A DNA stretch of 64,000 nucleotides from Proteobacteria bacterium UBA6156 (GTDB lineage: Bacteria; Pseudomonadota; Alphaproteobacteria; UBA2136; UBA6156): positions 1-64,000 of the forward strand of contig DIUO01000015.1 in NCBI GenBank assembly GCA_002422365.1. Direction: 5' to 3'. A program made the translations under genes and the position numbers. Under the pieces are notes generated by a model. The model did no database searches, was not told the origin of the DNA, and saw nothing but the letters and a program-made list of their open reading frames with translations. Positions 8,208 to 17,720 of the stretch are shown here, in pieces (position 1 is the stretch's first letter; the number at the start of each line of letters is the position of its first letter).

Positions 8208-8987
8208 CTACGCAGCCATGCCCCCACGGGCTTTGTTCAGCACTTGGCCCTGCCCCACAGTGTGTTCGGCTCTCAGGCCGTTCCCAATTCGCTCCAGGCG
8301 GGGCAACCAGTTTTCATCCCAGCTCCAAAAAATAAACTCCGCACGGCCCATAATATCCTGCTTGGGCACAAACCCCCAGCTTGGCCACTGCCAATAGCGG
8401 CTGTCGCGGCTGTTGTCGCGGTTATCCCCCATCACCACATACATCCCTTCGGGCACCAGGGTTTCGGTCACTTCGGGGCCCTGTTCGGCGGGGTTATGCA
8501 AAATCGGGTGCAGCACACCCATCAGGTTTTCCTGCAATTTGTCCGCCTGCACCATCTGCCCATTCGGCAATTGCAGGTCGTAGGTTCCCTGCTCTTCCAG
8601 CGTCATTATCTTGCCGTTAATAAACAGGGTCTTGTTGCGGTAGGCAATTTTATCACCCGGCACCGCTACAATACGTTTAATAAACAGCGTTTTACCCAAA
8701 CCAAAAAAGCTCCCCGGCAGCCCGCTGCCGTCTTTTTTAAACACCACCACATCGCCGCGCGCGGGGTCGCGCTGCCACACAAAGGTGTCGGTCAGCGGTA
8801 TGCGGTTGCCATAGGCAAACTTGGTAACAATCAAATAATCCCCAATCAGCAGTGTGGGCATCATGCTGGAGCTCGGTATTTTAAACGGCTCAAACACAAA
8901 TCCCCGGATACAGAAAAACGCAATAAACGCCGCTATAAGCAACGTTTTTGCAAAACTCATGAAGGAAGCCAGATACGTATTCGACAT
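8208..8987 (-). CDS. lepB: Signal peptidase I
   Basis: LepB is the inner-membrane Ser/Lys protease that removes Sec and Tat signal peptides. One N-terminal membrane helix (SFAKTLLIAAFIAFFCIRGF) is followed by the catalytic serine box PSSSMMPTLLIGDYL and the lysine box KRIVAVPGDKI. The C-terminal MGDNRDNSRDSRYWG-like box is present with W-Q inserted text (DSRYWQWPSWGFVP). Length 259 is typical of alphaproteobacteria. A later start at MSFAKTLL, 27 bases downstream, is equally possible. It is cotranscribed with rnc and era. Confidence 0.95.
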   Translation of the reverse strand: MSNTYLASFMSFAKTLLIAAFIAFFCIRGFVFEPFKIPSSSMMPTLLIGDYLIVTKFAYGNRIPLTDTFVWQRDPARGDVVVFKKDGSGLPGSFFGLGKTLFIKRIVAVPGDKIAYRNKTLFINGKIMTLEEQGTYDLQLPNGQMVQADKLQENLMGVLHPILHNPAEQGPEVTETLVPEGMYVVMGDNRDNSRDSRYWQWPSWGFVPKQDIMGRAEFIFWSWDENWLPRLERIGNGLRAEHTVGQGQVLNKARGGMAA

Positions 8988-9080
8988 TTCATTTCTCAGG
9001 AATGGTTGCGGGGTCGTTATGTCTGCTTATCGCCCACTTCCGCCCTTAGCGCAACCATGTGGGGCAAGTTTATCCGCCGC

Positions 9081-9410
9081 TCACTCCCCCTCCGTTACCT
9101 GCCCTTTGCTGCCCGTTGAGCGCACCTTTGGCCGCAGTGCGCGGGCTTTTGCAGTAGCACGCGGGTCTACGGGCAAATACACTTCAATGCGGTCATCCGG
9201 TTGCACCACACTTTCGGGCGGCATCACCTTGCCCCACACCCCCAGTTTTTGGCCACGCACATGGGGGTGCATGGCGTAAAGGCCGCTGGCATTCACGCAC
9301 CATTCCAGGGTTTGGCTGGCCGGTACCAACATGCTTTTTGCAAATCCAATTCCCCCCGCCGCGCACACAACCTCCACCCGCACACGGCCTGCTTGCATAG
9401 GTGTCGCCAT
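9081..9410 (-). CDS. rnfH: RnfH-family ubiquitin-like protein
   Basis: This 109-residue protein matches the RnfH family (UPF0125), small beta-grasp proteins of uncertain role, in some bacteria encoded next to the ratA toxin gene. Recognisable parts are VRVEVVCAAGGIGF, a central GLYAMHPHVRGQKLGVWGK and the final strand IEVYLPVDPRATAKARALRP. That last strand is the most conserved family segment. The ATG overlaps the acpS stop as TGATG. Its place between acpS and lepB is unusual: the conserved alphaproteobacterial cluster more often has pdxJ nearby, and pdxJ is absent here. No toxin partner is next to it. Confidence 0.8.
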   Translation of the reverse strand: MATPMQAGRVRVEVVCAAGGIGFAKSMLVPASQTLEWCVNASGLYAMHPHVRGQKLGVWGKVMPPESVVQPDDRIEVYLPVDPRATAKARALRPKVRSTGSKGQVTEGE

Positions 9411-9760
9411 CAATTTTGCTTTTCTATCACTGCAAATGCGGTGGCATAAGCTTCATCGTCCGAGGCCGTTACATGCACATGGCAATCTTCCAACCCCACC
9501 ACACGGCAAAGGGGTTTTCCCTTCGCGTCGCGTGTAATTAAAATATCATGAAATCCCACCTGACCCCCAATACCATGGCCTGTGGCCTTAGCCACAGCTT
9601 CTTTCATTGCCCAGCGGCGGGCCAGTTGGCGCGGGCCCCACGTGCCTTCACGTTCGGCGGGTGCCAGCACGCGGTGTAAAAATTTATCCCCGAAACGTTT
9701 CAGCCCAGCCTCTATCCGGCTAATGGCACAAATGTCGGTTCCAATTCCCAATATAGTCAT
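9410..9760 (-). CDS. acpS: Holo-[acyl-carrier-protein] synthase
   Basis: AcpS transfers 4'-phosphopantetheine from CoA to apo-ACP, activating fatty acid synthesis. The N-terminal magnesium-binding motif GIGTDICAISRIE contains the conserved Asp, and RRWAMKEAVAKATG contains the conserved Glu and Lys of the WAAKEA box. A length of 116 residues is slightly short but complete. It is translationally coupled to rnfH downstream and lies 44 bases downstream of the DUF2062 gene start region. Confidence 0.93.
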   Translation of the reverse strand: MTILGIGTDICAISRIEAGLKRFGDKFLHRVLAPAEREGTWGPRQLARRWAMKEAVAKATGHGIGGQVGFHDILITRDAKGKPLCRVVGLEDCHVHVTASDDEAYATAFAVIEKQN

Positions 9761-9804
9761 AGGTGTGGCTTAGCATGGTTTGCGCTCAGCGCCAAGATAA
9801 CCCC

Positions 9805-10440
9805 TTACCCCGAAGCCTTCGCCTGCCGCTTCTCAGCTATCCTGCGGCGTCGATACGCCCAGAAACGCTTCACTTCCCAGTGCGTCAACCAGTAGGTTAC
9901 CAACGCCAGCGGTATGCCCAACATTTGCCCGCCCGCCGCGAGGGGGAGGAGGACACCGCGTGCGAGGGGGCGCCAATTTTCGATAATAAATGACAAATTC
10001 GCATTTTCCATCAATACCTTAAAGCCTACCGCGTGTTCGTTGAGCGGAAAAAGCACAAGGCCCGTTTTATAGCAGGCAAGCCATATTACCGGCATGGTCC
10101 AGGCATTTCCAACCAGCTGAGCTAAAAACGCAGTAACCATGCTGGCGCGCATCAGCCAGGCAAATGTGACAGATAACAGCCCGCCCAGGCCCGGTAGCGG
10201 TAAAAAATTAGCCCACATACCTATGGCCATACCCAGTGCAACGTGGTGGGGGTCGGCGGCGCTGCGGCGCACTTTTAACAAAAAATACCGCAACATGGCG
10301 CGCCAGCCCATGCTGGGCCATAACGTATCGCGCCCCCACTCGGCCACATTCAGCGGTATGGCATACCACCGTGCCCGCCCCATGCGGCGCAGGGTATGCA
10401 CACCCCGTTTTCGTGTTTTTGTTACCTGCAACCAATCCAA
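9805..10440 (-). CDS. DUF2062 inner-membrane protein
   Basis: This 211-residue membrane protein matches the DUF2062 family. It shows the characteristic segment HHVALGMAIGMWANFLPLPG followed by GGLLSVTFAWLMRASMVTAF and a Asn-Pro/Trp-rich turn. About three hydrophobic helices are visible, with a basic C-terminus (RRRRIAEKRQAKASG). In alphaproteobacteria this family often lies between spoT and acpS, as here. The molecular function is unknown. The long N-terminal arginine-rich stretch may mean that the true start is downstream of the annotated ATG. Confidence 0.8.
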   Translation of the reverse strand: MDWLQVTKTRKRGVHTLRRMGRARWYAIPLNVAEWGRDTLWPSMGWRAMLRYFLLKVRRSAADPHHVALGMAIGMWANFLPLPGLGGLLSVTFAWLMRASMVTAFLAQLVGNAWTMPVIWLACYKTGLVLFPLNEHAVGFKVLMENANLSFIIENWRPLARGVLLPLAAGGQMLGIPLALVTYWLTHWEVKRFWAYRRRRIAEKRQAKASG

Positions 10441-10560
10441 AAAAAATGCCTTATGTTTTTATCCGTTTTCAGTAACGGCCTCGATTGCCTTTGGTTCTAT
10501 CATCATGCACTTCAAATGACACCCCTTGCCGTGAGGTTTTTTAACTCGGTAAGGCAGGCG

Positions 10561-12816
10561 TCAACTCCAGCCATAGATCTTCTCTACCCGCAGCATCACC
10601 TTCAGGGCGGAGAGGTGTTGGATGAGCTTGTTCAGGTGCTCTTTACCCTTAATCTCAATTTCGCAGCGGATGCTGGTGCTGTCGGCCGTACGGTTCTCGG
10701 TCGCAATTTCGATAATATTGGCATCGGCGTTGGCGATGGTGCTGGTGATGGTGGCCAGGGCGCCGGGGTCGGTTTTGACATGAAAGCGAAGGCGGCACAC
10801 GAACTGCCGCAAATCGCCCTGTTCGGCCTGCTTGCTCCAGCGCACGGGCAGCCAGCGGTCGGGCTGGTCGGCAAATTGCTCCAGGTTTTTGCAGGTGCGC
10901 ATATGAATGTTAATGCCTTTGCCCGTGGCGATAATCCCCACGATATCTTCGCCCGGTAAGGGGCTACAGCACTTGGCAAAGTGAACCGACATACCGGTGG
11001 TAATGCCTTCCAGCCCCACGGCTTCGTCGACCACCTTGCCCACCTGCTCTTCCGCCTTGCGCCTTGCCATGCGCTCGGCGGCTTTCTCGGCGGCCTTGTC
11101 GGCAGCTTTGGCGGGGGTCATCGGCTGGGCGAGATCCGGGGCCATCACTTCCATAATCTGGCGGGGGAATAAGCGCCCCTGCCCCAGGGCGGCGTAGGCG
11201 TCTTCCACGCTTTCCACCTGCTGCACCGGCAGCTTGGGCACCACCTTGGCCAATTCTTTTTCGCTCCAGCTCCAGCCATCGCGCCGGGCGGCTTTTTCTA
11301 GAATTTCGCGCCCGATGCGCACCTGCTCCACCCGCTCCTGCTGGCGCAAAAAGCGGTTGATGGCCGAGCGCGCGCGCGAGCTCACCACAAACTCGCGCCA
11401 ACCAGGGTTGGGCTGCTGGTGCGGGCTGGTTACAATTTCCACCATGTCGCCGTTTTCCAGCACGCGGCGCAGGGGCACCACACTGCCGTTCACCTTGGCG
11501 GAGACAGTTTTATTACCTAAGTTGCTGTGCACCGCATAGGCAAAATCCAGCGGGGTGGCACCGCGCGGCAGCTGGATGACATCGCCCTTGGGCGTAAAAC
11601 AAAACACGTTGTCACTGAACAATTCCAGCTTGGCGTTTTCGTAAAATTCGGCCGGGTCTTCCACGCCCTGTAACTGTTCCACCAGGCTTTTCAGCCAGCG
11701 GTAGGGGCTGCTGCGGGCGTCCTTCGGCGGGGCCATTTGCCCTGCGGCCAGCTGGGTTTCTTCGGCTTTCACGTCGGTACCCTGCCCCGGTTTATACAGC
11801 CAGTGGGCGGCTACGCCGTTTTCGGCCACGTCGTGCATTTCGCGCGTGCGTATCTGCACCTCCATGCGGTTGCCGAACGGCCCCACCACACTGGTGTGCA
11901 GGCTTTGGTAACCGTTGGGTTTGGGGGCGGATATATAATCCTTAAACCGCCCCGGTATGGCCTTAAAACGGTCGTGCATCATGCCCAGCACTTCGTAGCA
12001 TTCGCGCTTGGTGTCGGTGACAATGCGGTAGGCGACAATGTCGGTCAGCTGGTCGAAGGCCAGGCTTTTGCGCACCATCTTCTGGTAAATGCTGTAGACG
12101 GCTTTTTCTCGGCCGCTCACTTCGGCCTTTAGGTTGGCGCGGGTCAGTTCTTCTTTCAGCACGGCGGTGACGCGGCCTACCAGGTCGTCTTGCTCGCGCC
12201 ATTCGCCCATGCGGCGGCTTATGGCGGCGTATTCGTCGGGCTCCAGTATCTGAAAGCTCATATCCTCCAGCTCGGCCTTAATGGCGTGCAGGCCAATGCG
12301 GTCGGCCAACTGGGCGTAAATATCCATGGTTTCGCGTGCAATGCGGCGCTTCTTCTGCTCGTTGCTGAAGGCCCCCAGCGTGCGCATGTTGTGCAGGCGG
12401 TCGGCCAGCTTGATCAGCAGTACCCGAATGTCCTTGCTCATCGCCAGCAGCAACTTGCGGAAGTTCTCGGCTTGCTCCACCGCCTTGTCTTCAAACGATA
12501 TTTTCGAAAGTTTGGTGACCCCTTCGGTCAGCTCGGCAACTTCCGGCCCAAACAGGCTGCGAATCTCGTCATAGGTGCTTAATGTATCTTCCAACGTATC
12601 GTGCAGCAACCCCACGGCAATACTGGCATCGTCCAGCTGCAGGTCGGCCAGTATGCCCGCCACCGCCAAGGGGTGCACAAGGTACGGCTGGCCGCTGGCG
12701 CGCTTCTGGTTGCCGTGAGCCTTCATGCTGTACACATAGGCGCGGTTAATCAGGCCCACGTCGGCCTTCGGGTTATAGGCCCGCACCTTTTCTATCAGCT
12801 CGTATTGGCGAATCAT
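10561..12816 (-). CDS. spoT: Bifunctional (p)ppGpp synthase/hydrolase (RSH)
   Basis: This long RelA/SpoT homologue makes and degrades the stringent-response alarmone. The N-terminal HD hydrolase domain is intact (YLVHPLAVAGIL, then GLLHDTLED). The synthetase domain follows with the RFKD motif typical of bifunctional enzymes rather than monofunctional RelA, and KPNGYQSLHTSV. Next come a TGS domain (CFTPKGDVIQLPRGATPLDF) and a C-terminal ACT domain. I start at ATG 12816 (751 residues), which has a GGAA ribosome site. An in-frame upstream ATG adds 12 residues that do not look conserved. It is the only RSH gene in view. Confidence 0.95.
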   Translation of the reverse strand: MIRQYELIEKVRAYNPKADVGLINRAYVYSMKAHGNQKRASGQPYLVHPLAVAGILADLQLDDASIAVGLLHDTLEDTLSTYDEIRSLFGPEVAELTEGVTKLSKISFEDKAVEQAENFRKLLLAMSKDIRVLLIKLADRLHNMRTLGAFSNEQKKRRIARETMDIYAQLADRIGLHAIKAELEDMSFQILEPDEYAAISRRMGEWREQDDLVGRVTAVLKEELTRANLKAEVSGREKAVYSIYQKMVRKSLAFDQLTDIVAYRIVTDTKRECYEVLGMMHDRFKAIPGRFKDYISAPKPNGYQSLHTSVVGPFGNRMEVQIRTREMHDVAENGVAAHWLYKPGQGTDVKAEETQLAAGQMAPPKDARSSPYRWLKSLVEQLQGVEDPAEFYENAKLELFSDNVFCFTPKGDVIQLPRGATPLDFAYAVHSNLGNKTVSAKVNGSVVPLRRVLENGDMVEIVTSPHQQPNPGWREFVVSSRARSAINRFLRQQERVEQVRIGREILEKAARRDGWSWSEKELAKVVPKLPVQQVESVEDAYAALGQGRLFPRQIMEVMAPDLAQPMTPAKAADKAAEKAAERMARRKAEEQVGKVVDEAVGLEGITTGMSVHFAKCCSPLPGEDIVGIIATGKGINIHMRTCKNLEQFADQPDRWLPVRWSKQAEQGDLRQFVCRLRFHVKTDPGALATITSTIANADANIIEIATENRTADSTSIRCEIEIKGKEHLNKLIQHLSALKVMLRVEKIYGWS

Positions 12817-12904
12817 ATGTTCCAGTGTGGCATTGCAAGCGCCGAAAAACAACTGCCCCGCTTACATAAGCCCACCCCCTGTAACCGAAAAGAAAGGGAA
12901 AAAA

Positions 12905-12936
12905 GGCGGCCCGACCGAAGTCGGGCCGCCAAAGCG
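12905..12936 (-). terminator. Intrinsic terminator
   Basis: A perfect 10-bp stem (GGCGGCCCGA / TCGGGCCGCC) with a 6-base loop is followed on the minus strand by a T-rich run. It ends the transcript of the secreted protein gene at 12958 and insulates spoT from it. Confidence 0.85.
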
Positions 12937-12957
12937 CGGTGCAGCAGGTGCGCGGGT

Positions 12958-13449
12958 TCAGTTGCCAGCGCTGCTGAGGGATAGGCGAGGGTTTCCGTCC
13001 CCCCTTCCTCCATAGAGGATGACATACTTTCCCTGGCTGAGCCGGACGCAGCCCACGCCGATCTCGCATTCGCTGAATTCGATCGGCGGGCCTACCGCCC
13101 GGCCCTGCTCGTCGAGCTGGAAGAGCAAGGGAACGAGACTCCCCTGACCCGTCAGGTTCAGCTCTGCAGCGTTGTCAACGAGAATGGTCAAGGTATAATA
13201 GACCGTTTCGTCCGTGCATGTCAGAGGTGAAGAGATATAGCCAAGCACCGACATAGGGATGAGCCGCATGTTCCATTCCAGCGGCAAGCAGCCCATAACC
13301 GGCGCGGAAACTTGCTGCCTTTTCTTGAAGTCAGGCGGCAGACTCTCGTAAGCCTTGATCGCTTCAATATGACGAAACTCTAAAGCTGTCGAGGCATTGG
13401 CAGGCACTGCGAGAACGGCCAGAAAGGCCGCAAAGAACAAACGGAACAT
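12958..13449 (-). CDS. Secreted protein of unknown function
   Basis: This 163-residue protein begins with a clear Sec signal peptide (MFRLFFAAFLAVLAVPANAS, cleavage after the Ala-rich end). The mature part is rich in beta-strand-forming residues and contains four cysteines in two nearby pairs (GCLPLEWN and LTCTDE; SECEIGVGCVRL), which could form disulfides in the periplasm. A good ribosome site (CGGAGAACC) precedes the ATG. The gene is monocistronic, with its own terminator downstream. I do not recognise the family. Codon choice looks a little different from the neighbouring housekeeping genes, so it may be acquired. Confidence 0.65.
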   Translation of the reverse strand: MFRLFFAAFLAVLAVPANASTALEFRHIEAIKAYESLPPDFKKRQQVSAPVMGCLPLEWNMRLIPMSVLGYISSPLTCTDETVYYTLTILVDNAAELNLTGQGSLVPLLFQLDEQGRAVGPPIEFSECEIGVGCVRLSQGKYVILYGGRGDGNPRLSLSSAGN

Positions 13450-13533
13450 TTCATGGTTCTCCGTGAATCGTACCCCACCTTACCACAAACCTACTAAATA
13501 ACAAGTACGTCATCTGCCTCCATAAGTATTGCC

Positions 13534-13565
13534 AAAAGGGCCCAACCTACTGGTCGGGCCCTTTT
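13534..13565. terminator. Bidirectional hairpin terminator
   Basis: AAAAGGGCCC and GGGCCCTTTT form a 10-bp stem around a 12-base loop. The A and T ends make it usable in both directions. It lies 25 bases past the end of the secreted protein gene at 13590 (minus) and upstream of the next minus-strand gene. Confidence 0.75.
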
Positions 13566-13589
13566 CTCTGGCATACTATGCTGTGCTTA

Positions 13590-14009
13590 TTATCCGCCCG
13601 CAACTTTTTCAGGTCCCGGGAATCCCTTTGAGCGGCTGATGCAGATCCGCACGTCGCCGGGAGTTTCGAACTGAAAGTTATAGAAACCCGGTTCCCATAT
13701 CTTGTCCATCACCACATCCTCCCTGTTCGGGTAATCTCTGAAGTTGGGAACTTGGGACGGGCCGCCCCAATCGATTGGCCCGTCCCACTTGAAGAAGATT
13801 GGGTCAGGAACCTCCTTCTGGATGTAAAGGAATGTGTTCGGGATGAAAGTCTCGACCGTATAGACGAATTCGGCGTTGACGTGATTTTCCCAGCAGCTTT
13901 CCTGGGGGTCTTCGAATTCGACTCCGACGACGTAATGGCCCTCCGCGGCCCAGACGACGCCCAAAAGCGCCAGCACAGTCATAAGTGATGCTGCAAAAAC
14001 GTGTCGCAT
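13590..14009 (-). CDS. Secreted protein of unknown function
   Basis: From the ATG at 14009 this is a 139-residue protein with a Sec signal peptide ([20 protein letters not shown], ending AAEG). A longer in-frame start 42 bases upstream would bury the signal sequence, so I reject it. The mature part has aromatic and proline-rich beta text ([36 protein letters not shown]) and two cysteines. It could be a small periplasmic beta-sandwich, but no family is recognised. Like its neighbour at 12958 it is monocistronic between hairpin terminators, divergent from uvrA. Confidence 0.62.
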   Translation of the reverse strand: MRHVFAASLMTVLALLGVVWAAEGHYVVGVEFEDPQESCWENHVNAEFVYTVETFIPNTFLYIQKEVPDPIFFKWDGPIDWGGPSQVPNFRDYPNREDVVMDKIWEPGFYNFQFETPGDVRICISRSKGFPGPEKVAGG

Positions 14010-14178
14010 GTTTCGCTCTTTCTGGGCCGCGCCCAATAGAGTTGAATTCACGCAAACACCTTACACCATATCCATCCTTTCGGCTATCCCTTCTTATTCC
14101 TTACCTTTTCAATCTTTTCTTTCGCATCCCGCAAAAATCCTCTTCCGCTACTTTGATTTATGTGCAACAAATAGCCCC

Positions 14179-17130
14179 ATGCCGAAATACACGCCCGCCG
14201 ACAGCATTACCCCGACCAGCCACCTGATCGTAAAAGGTGCGCGGGAACATAACCTGAAGAACGTGAGCCTGACGCTGCCGAAGCGCACGCTGAGCGTGAT
14301 TACGGGGGTGAGCGGCAGCGGCAAAAGCAGCTTGGCGTTCGATACCATTTATGCCGAAGGTCAGCGCCGCTATGTGGAAAGCCTGAGCGCCTACGCCCGG
14401 CAGTTTTTGGAGCTGAACAACAAGCCGGACGTTGACCGGATTGACGGCCTGGCCCCAGCGATTGCTATAGAGCAGAAAACCACCAGCAAAAACCCGCGCA
14501 GCACGGTGGGTACCATTACCGAGATTTACGACTACCTGCGGCTATTGTACGCCAACGCGGGCACCGCGCACTGCCCCAACCACCCGGATATTGAAATTAC
14601 CGCGCAGACGATTCAGCAAATGGTAGACCACGTGCTGGCCTGGCCCACCGGCACCAAACTGATGGTGATGGCGCCTGTGATACGCGGCCGCAAGGGCGAG
14701 TATATTAAGGAGCGCCAGCACTGGCAGGCGATGGGCTACACCCGCGCCGAAATTGACGGCGAACTGCTGGATTTGGCCGACAATGCCAAGCTGGTGAAGA
14801 ACGAAAAGCACGATATTGCGCTGGTTATCGACCGGCTGGTGCTGAAAAGCGGCGACGAGAATGCGCCACTGGCTACCCGTTTGGCCGACAGCCTGGCCAC
14901 GGCACTGAAGCTGGCGGAAGGGCTGGCGGAAGTGGTGCAAATGGATGTGCCGGGAGAGGCCGGGCGTAAATTGTTCAGTGAAAAACACAGTTGCCCTGTG
15001 TGCGGCCACGCCACCCAAATGGAGCCGCGCCTGTTTAGTTTTAACAGCCCTTTTGGGGCATGCCAGACGTGCGATGGTCTGGGCGAAGTGATCTTTTTCA
15101 GCCCGGATTTGGTGGTGCCGGACGAAGACCTTACTATTAACCAGGGGTCCATTCATCCTTGGCGCGAAAAGGCCGGACGTGAAGGCTTTCAGCTCGGTAA
15201 AACCGGCAATTATTACATTAAGGCGCTGGCGCGGCACTATGGCTTTAGCCCGGATACCCCCTGGAAAAAGCTGCCCAGCACGGTGAGAGATATGCTGCTG
15301 TATGGGAGTGGTACAGAGAAAATTGAGTTTAAATTTGAGGGGGGGAAATCGACGTTTTCGACTAAAAAAGCATTCGATGGCGTGCTGGATATTCTTAAAC
15401 GGCGGTGGGAGGGAAGCACGAACCCGTATTCCCGCGAAGACCTGAACCGTTACCGCGCGGCCAAACCTTGCGAGGCCTGCGGCGGTGCGCGGCTGAACCC
15501 CTCGGCGTTGGCCGTAACCGTGGGCGGTAAAAATGTGCATGATTATACCCGCATGGCGATTAACACCGCGCTGGCGTTTACCGAGCACTTGCAAAGCAGC
15601 TTAAGCGGTGCGGCCGGGCAGATTGCCACGCCGATTTTGCGAGAAATAAATGCGCGGTTAGGGTTTTTGAACCATGTGGGCTTGAATTATTTGTCTCTCG
15701 ACCGCACGGCGGGAACGCTGAGCGGGGGGGAGGCGCAGCGGATTCGGCTGGCTTCGCAAATTGGCAGCGGCCTGACCGGCGTGCTTTATGTGCTGGATGA
15801 ACCGAGCATTGGCCTGCACCAGCGCGACAACACGCGCCTGCTGGAAACCCTGACCAAACTGCGCGACCTGGACAACACCGTGCTGGTGGTGGAGCACGAC
15901 GAAGACGCCATACGCATGGCCGATTATGTGGTGGATATGGGCCCGCTGGCGGGTGTGCTTGGCGGAGAAGTGGTGGCCGCAGGCACCGTGGATGACCTGA
16001 TTGCCGAGCCCCGCAGTATTACCGGGCAATTTTTAAGCGGCAAGCGCTGTATTGCCGTGCCCGCCACGCGCCGCCCAACCGACCCTGCCCGGCAGATTGC
16101 CGTGCATGACGCCCAAGGCAACAATTTGCGCCATGTTACGGCGGCTTTTCCGGTGGGCGTGCTGACGTGTGTCACGGGTGTTTCCGGCAGCGGAAAATCG
16201 ACTTTAGTGATGGACACGCTGCACCATGCGCTGGCGGCCCGCCTGAATGGCAGCAAGGAGCAGCCGGCTAAACATAGCAAAATCAAGGGTTTGGAACACA
16301 TTGATAAGCTGGTGAACATTGATCAATCGCCCATTGGCCGCACGCCGCGCAGCAACCCGGCCACTTATACGGGCATTTATGGCCCGATACGCGATTGGTA
16401 TGCCGCGTTGCCGGAAAGCAAGGCGCGCGGCTACGGCCCGGGGCGCTTCAGCTTTAACGTGAAAGGTGGCCGCTGCGAGGCGTGTGAAGGCGACGGCGTG
16501 ATTAAAGTGGAAATGCACTTTTTGCCGGATGTGTATGTGCCCTGCGAAGTGTGCCGGGGGAAGCGCTTTAACCGCGAGACGCTGGAGGTGCTGTTTAAGG
16601 GGAAATCGATCGCCGACGTGCTGGATATGACGGTTGCCGATGCGCACAGCTTTTTCTCCGGTGTGCCGCGCCTGGCCAAACAGCTGAAGACGCTTGAAGA
16701 TGTGGGACTTGGTTACATCAAGCTGGGGCAGAACGCCACCACCCTTTCCGGCGGGGAAGCCCAGCGCGTGAAGCTGGCGAAGGAGCTGACGAAAATTGCC
16801 ACCGGCCGCACGTTGTATATTTTGGATGAACCAACGACAGGGCTGCACTTTGCGGACATTGACCAGCTGCTGAAAGTGCTGCACCGGCTAGTGGATGCGG
16901 GTAACACCATGGTGATTATTGAGCATAACCTGGATGTGATTAAAACCGCCGACTGGGTTATCGACATCGGCCCGGAAGGCGGCAGCGGCGGCGGACAACT
17001 GATTGCCGAAGGCACGCCGGAGGATGTGGTGAACGTCAAAAGCAGCTTTACGGGTCAGTATCTAGCACCGCTGCTGAAGGCGGCCCCTGCCCCGCAGAGT
17101 ACCAAACCGAAAAAGAAGAAGGCCGCTTAA
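14179..17130 (+). CDS. uvrA: Excinuclease ABC subunit A
   Basis: UvrA is the damage-recognition ATPase of nucleotide excision repair and loads UvrB. The 983-residue protein has two ABC modules: Walker [15 protein letters not shown] and [14 protein letters not shown], with signatures [12 protein letters not shown] and [12 protein letters not shown]. Two zinc modules are intact (CPVCGHATQ with CQTCDGLGE, and CEACEGDG with [10 protein letters not shown]). I use the ATG at 14179 because [10 protein letters not shown] leads directly into the conserved [13 protein letters not shown]; the frame extends 57 codons upstream without family resemblance. It is the only long plus-strand gene in the first 28 kb. 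Confidence 0.97.
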   Translation: MPKYTPADSITPTSHLIVKGAREHNLKNVSLTLPKRTLSVITGVSGSGKSSLAFDTIYAEGQRRYVESLSAYARQFLELNNKPDVDRIDGLAPAIAIEQKTTSKNPRSTVGTITEIYDYLRLLYANAGTAHCPNHPDIEITAQTIQQMVDHVLAWPTGTKLMVMAPVIRGRKGEYIKERQHWQAMGYTRAEIDGELLDLADNAKLVKNEKHDIALVIDRLVLKSGDENAPLATRLADSLATALKLAEGLAEVVQMDVPGEAGRKLFSEKHSCPVCGHATQMEPRLFSFNSPFGACQTCDGLGEVIFFSPDLVVPDEDLTINQGSIHPWREKAGREGFQLGKTGNYYIKALARHYGFSPDTPWKKLPSTVRDMLLYGSGTEKIEFKFEGGKSTFSTKKAFDGVLDILKRRWEGSTNPYSREDLNRYRAAKPCEACGGARLNPSALAVTVGGKNVHDYTRMAINTALAFTEHLQSSLSGAAGQIATPILREINARLGFLNHVGLNYLSLDRTAGTLSGGEAQRIRLASQIGSGLTGVLYVLDEPSIGLHQRDNTRLLETLTKLRDLDNTVLVVEHDEDAIRMADYVVDMGPLAGVLGGEVVAAGTVDDLIAEPRSITGQFLSGKRCIAVPATRRPTDPARQIAVHDAQGNNLRHVTAAFPVGVLTCVTGVSGSGKSTLVMDTLHHALAARLNGSKEQPAKHSKIKGLEHIDKLVNIDQSPIGRTPRSNPATYTGIYGPIRDWYAALPESKARGYGPGRFSFNVKGGRCEACEGDGVIKVEMHFLPDVYVPCEVCRGKRFNRETLEVLFKGKSIADVLDMTVADAHSFFSGVPRLAKQLKTLEDVGLGYIKLGQNATTLSGGEAQRVKLAKELTKIATGRTLYILDEPTTGLHFADIDQLLKVLHRLVDAGNTMVIIEHNLDVIKTADWVIDIGPEGGSGGGQLIAEGTPEDVVNVKSSFTGQYLAPLLKAAPAPQSTKPKKKKAA

Positions 17131-17146
17131 GCGGCCTTTTTTATTC
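17119..17146 (+). terminator. uvrA terminator overlapping the stop codon
   Basis: A perfect 20-base palindrome (AAGGCCGC TTAA GCGGCCTT) contains the uvrA TAA in its loop and runs straight into TTTTTTATT. It can also terminate the minus-strand gene that ends at 17141. Confidence 0.85.
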
Positions 17147-17635
17147 GGTGGCGGTGTAAATCTCGCTGCCTAGCAGCAGGGCTTTGCCGTCGAAGCAGAG
17201 GAAGCGGACGCTGCGGGAGCCGTCGGGCTTCAGGCTGACCTTGATTTGCTGGTGCTTGACGCTGAGTTCGTTGCAGTCGCGCTGGGCATTGCCCCAGGGG
17301 GTTTCTGAGGATATTTTGGCGAGCGATTCGCTCATCTGCTTGTTGGCGGCGGTGATGTTCTGAAGCTGCGTATTTTTCATCCGCTGCATTTCGTCGGAGA
17401 CATTCTGGGCGCGGGCGCTGGCGGCTTGCACGTCTTTTGCCAGCATATCGTTCGCTTTTTGCAGGGCACGCACCTGGCTTTGCAGTTGTTCGTTCTGGTC
17501 TTGCAGCTTGCCGAACAAAAGCTCGAACCGGGAGGCTTGCAGGCTGGCTTCGCGCACCGCGCGGGCGTTGTCTTGTGCCCAGGCAGGCGCGAGTAACAAA
17601 GCGCACGGCACTAAAAATAGGACAAATCGTTTCAT
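17141..17635 (-). CDS. Secreted coiled-coil protein of unknown function
   Basis: From the second ATG this 164-residue protein starts with a signal peptide (MKRFVLFLVPCALLLAPAWA, then QDNARA). A long coiled-coil follows (about residues 35-110, repeated ELLFGKLQDQNEQL, QVRALQKANDMLAK, MSESLAKISSE). The C-terminal domain has two cysteines (DCNELSVKHQQIKV and VRFLCFDGKALLL) that might pair. It is probably periplasmic and oligomeric. The sequence does not match YbgF/CpoB or another named family well enough for a name. It converges on uvrA and shares the hairpin there. Confidence 0.7.
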   Translation of the reverse strand: MKRFVLFLVPCALLLAPAWAQDNARAVREASLQASRFELLFGKLQDQNEQLQSQVRALQKANDMLAKDVQAASARAQNVSDEMQRMKNTQLQNITAANKQMSESLAKISSETPWGNAQRDCNELSVKHQQIKVSLKPDGSRSVRFLCFDGKALLLGSEIYTATE

Positions 17636-17720
17636 GGCAGAACCTTCTTTTGCCAAAGATTAGCGTGTTGTAACCTGTTTGGGGCGCCCCTGCCCGCGTT
17701 ATGGGCAAGAAACCTTTCGG

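Noticed and set aside
14052..14178. LexA operator upstream of uvrA
   Set aside because: No GTTC-N7-GTTC or GAAC-N7-GTTC pattern was found in the gap.
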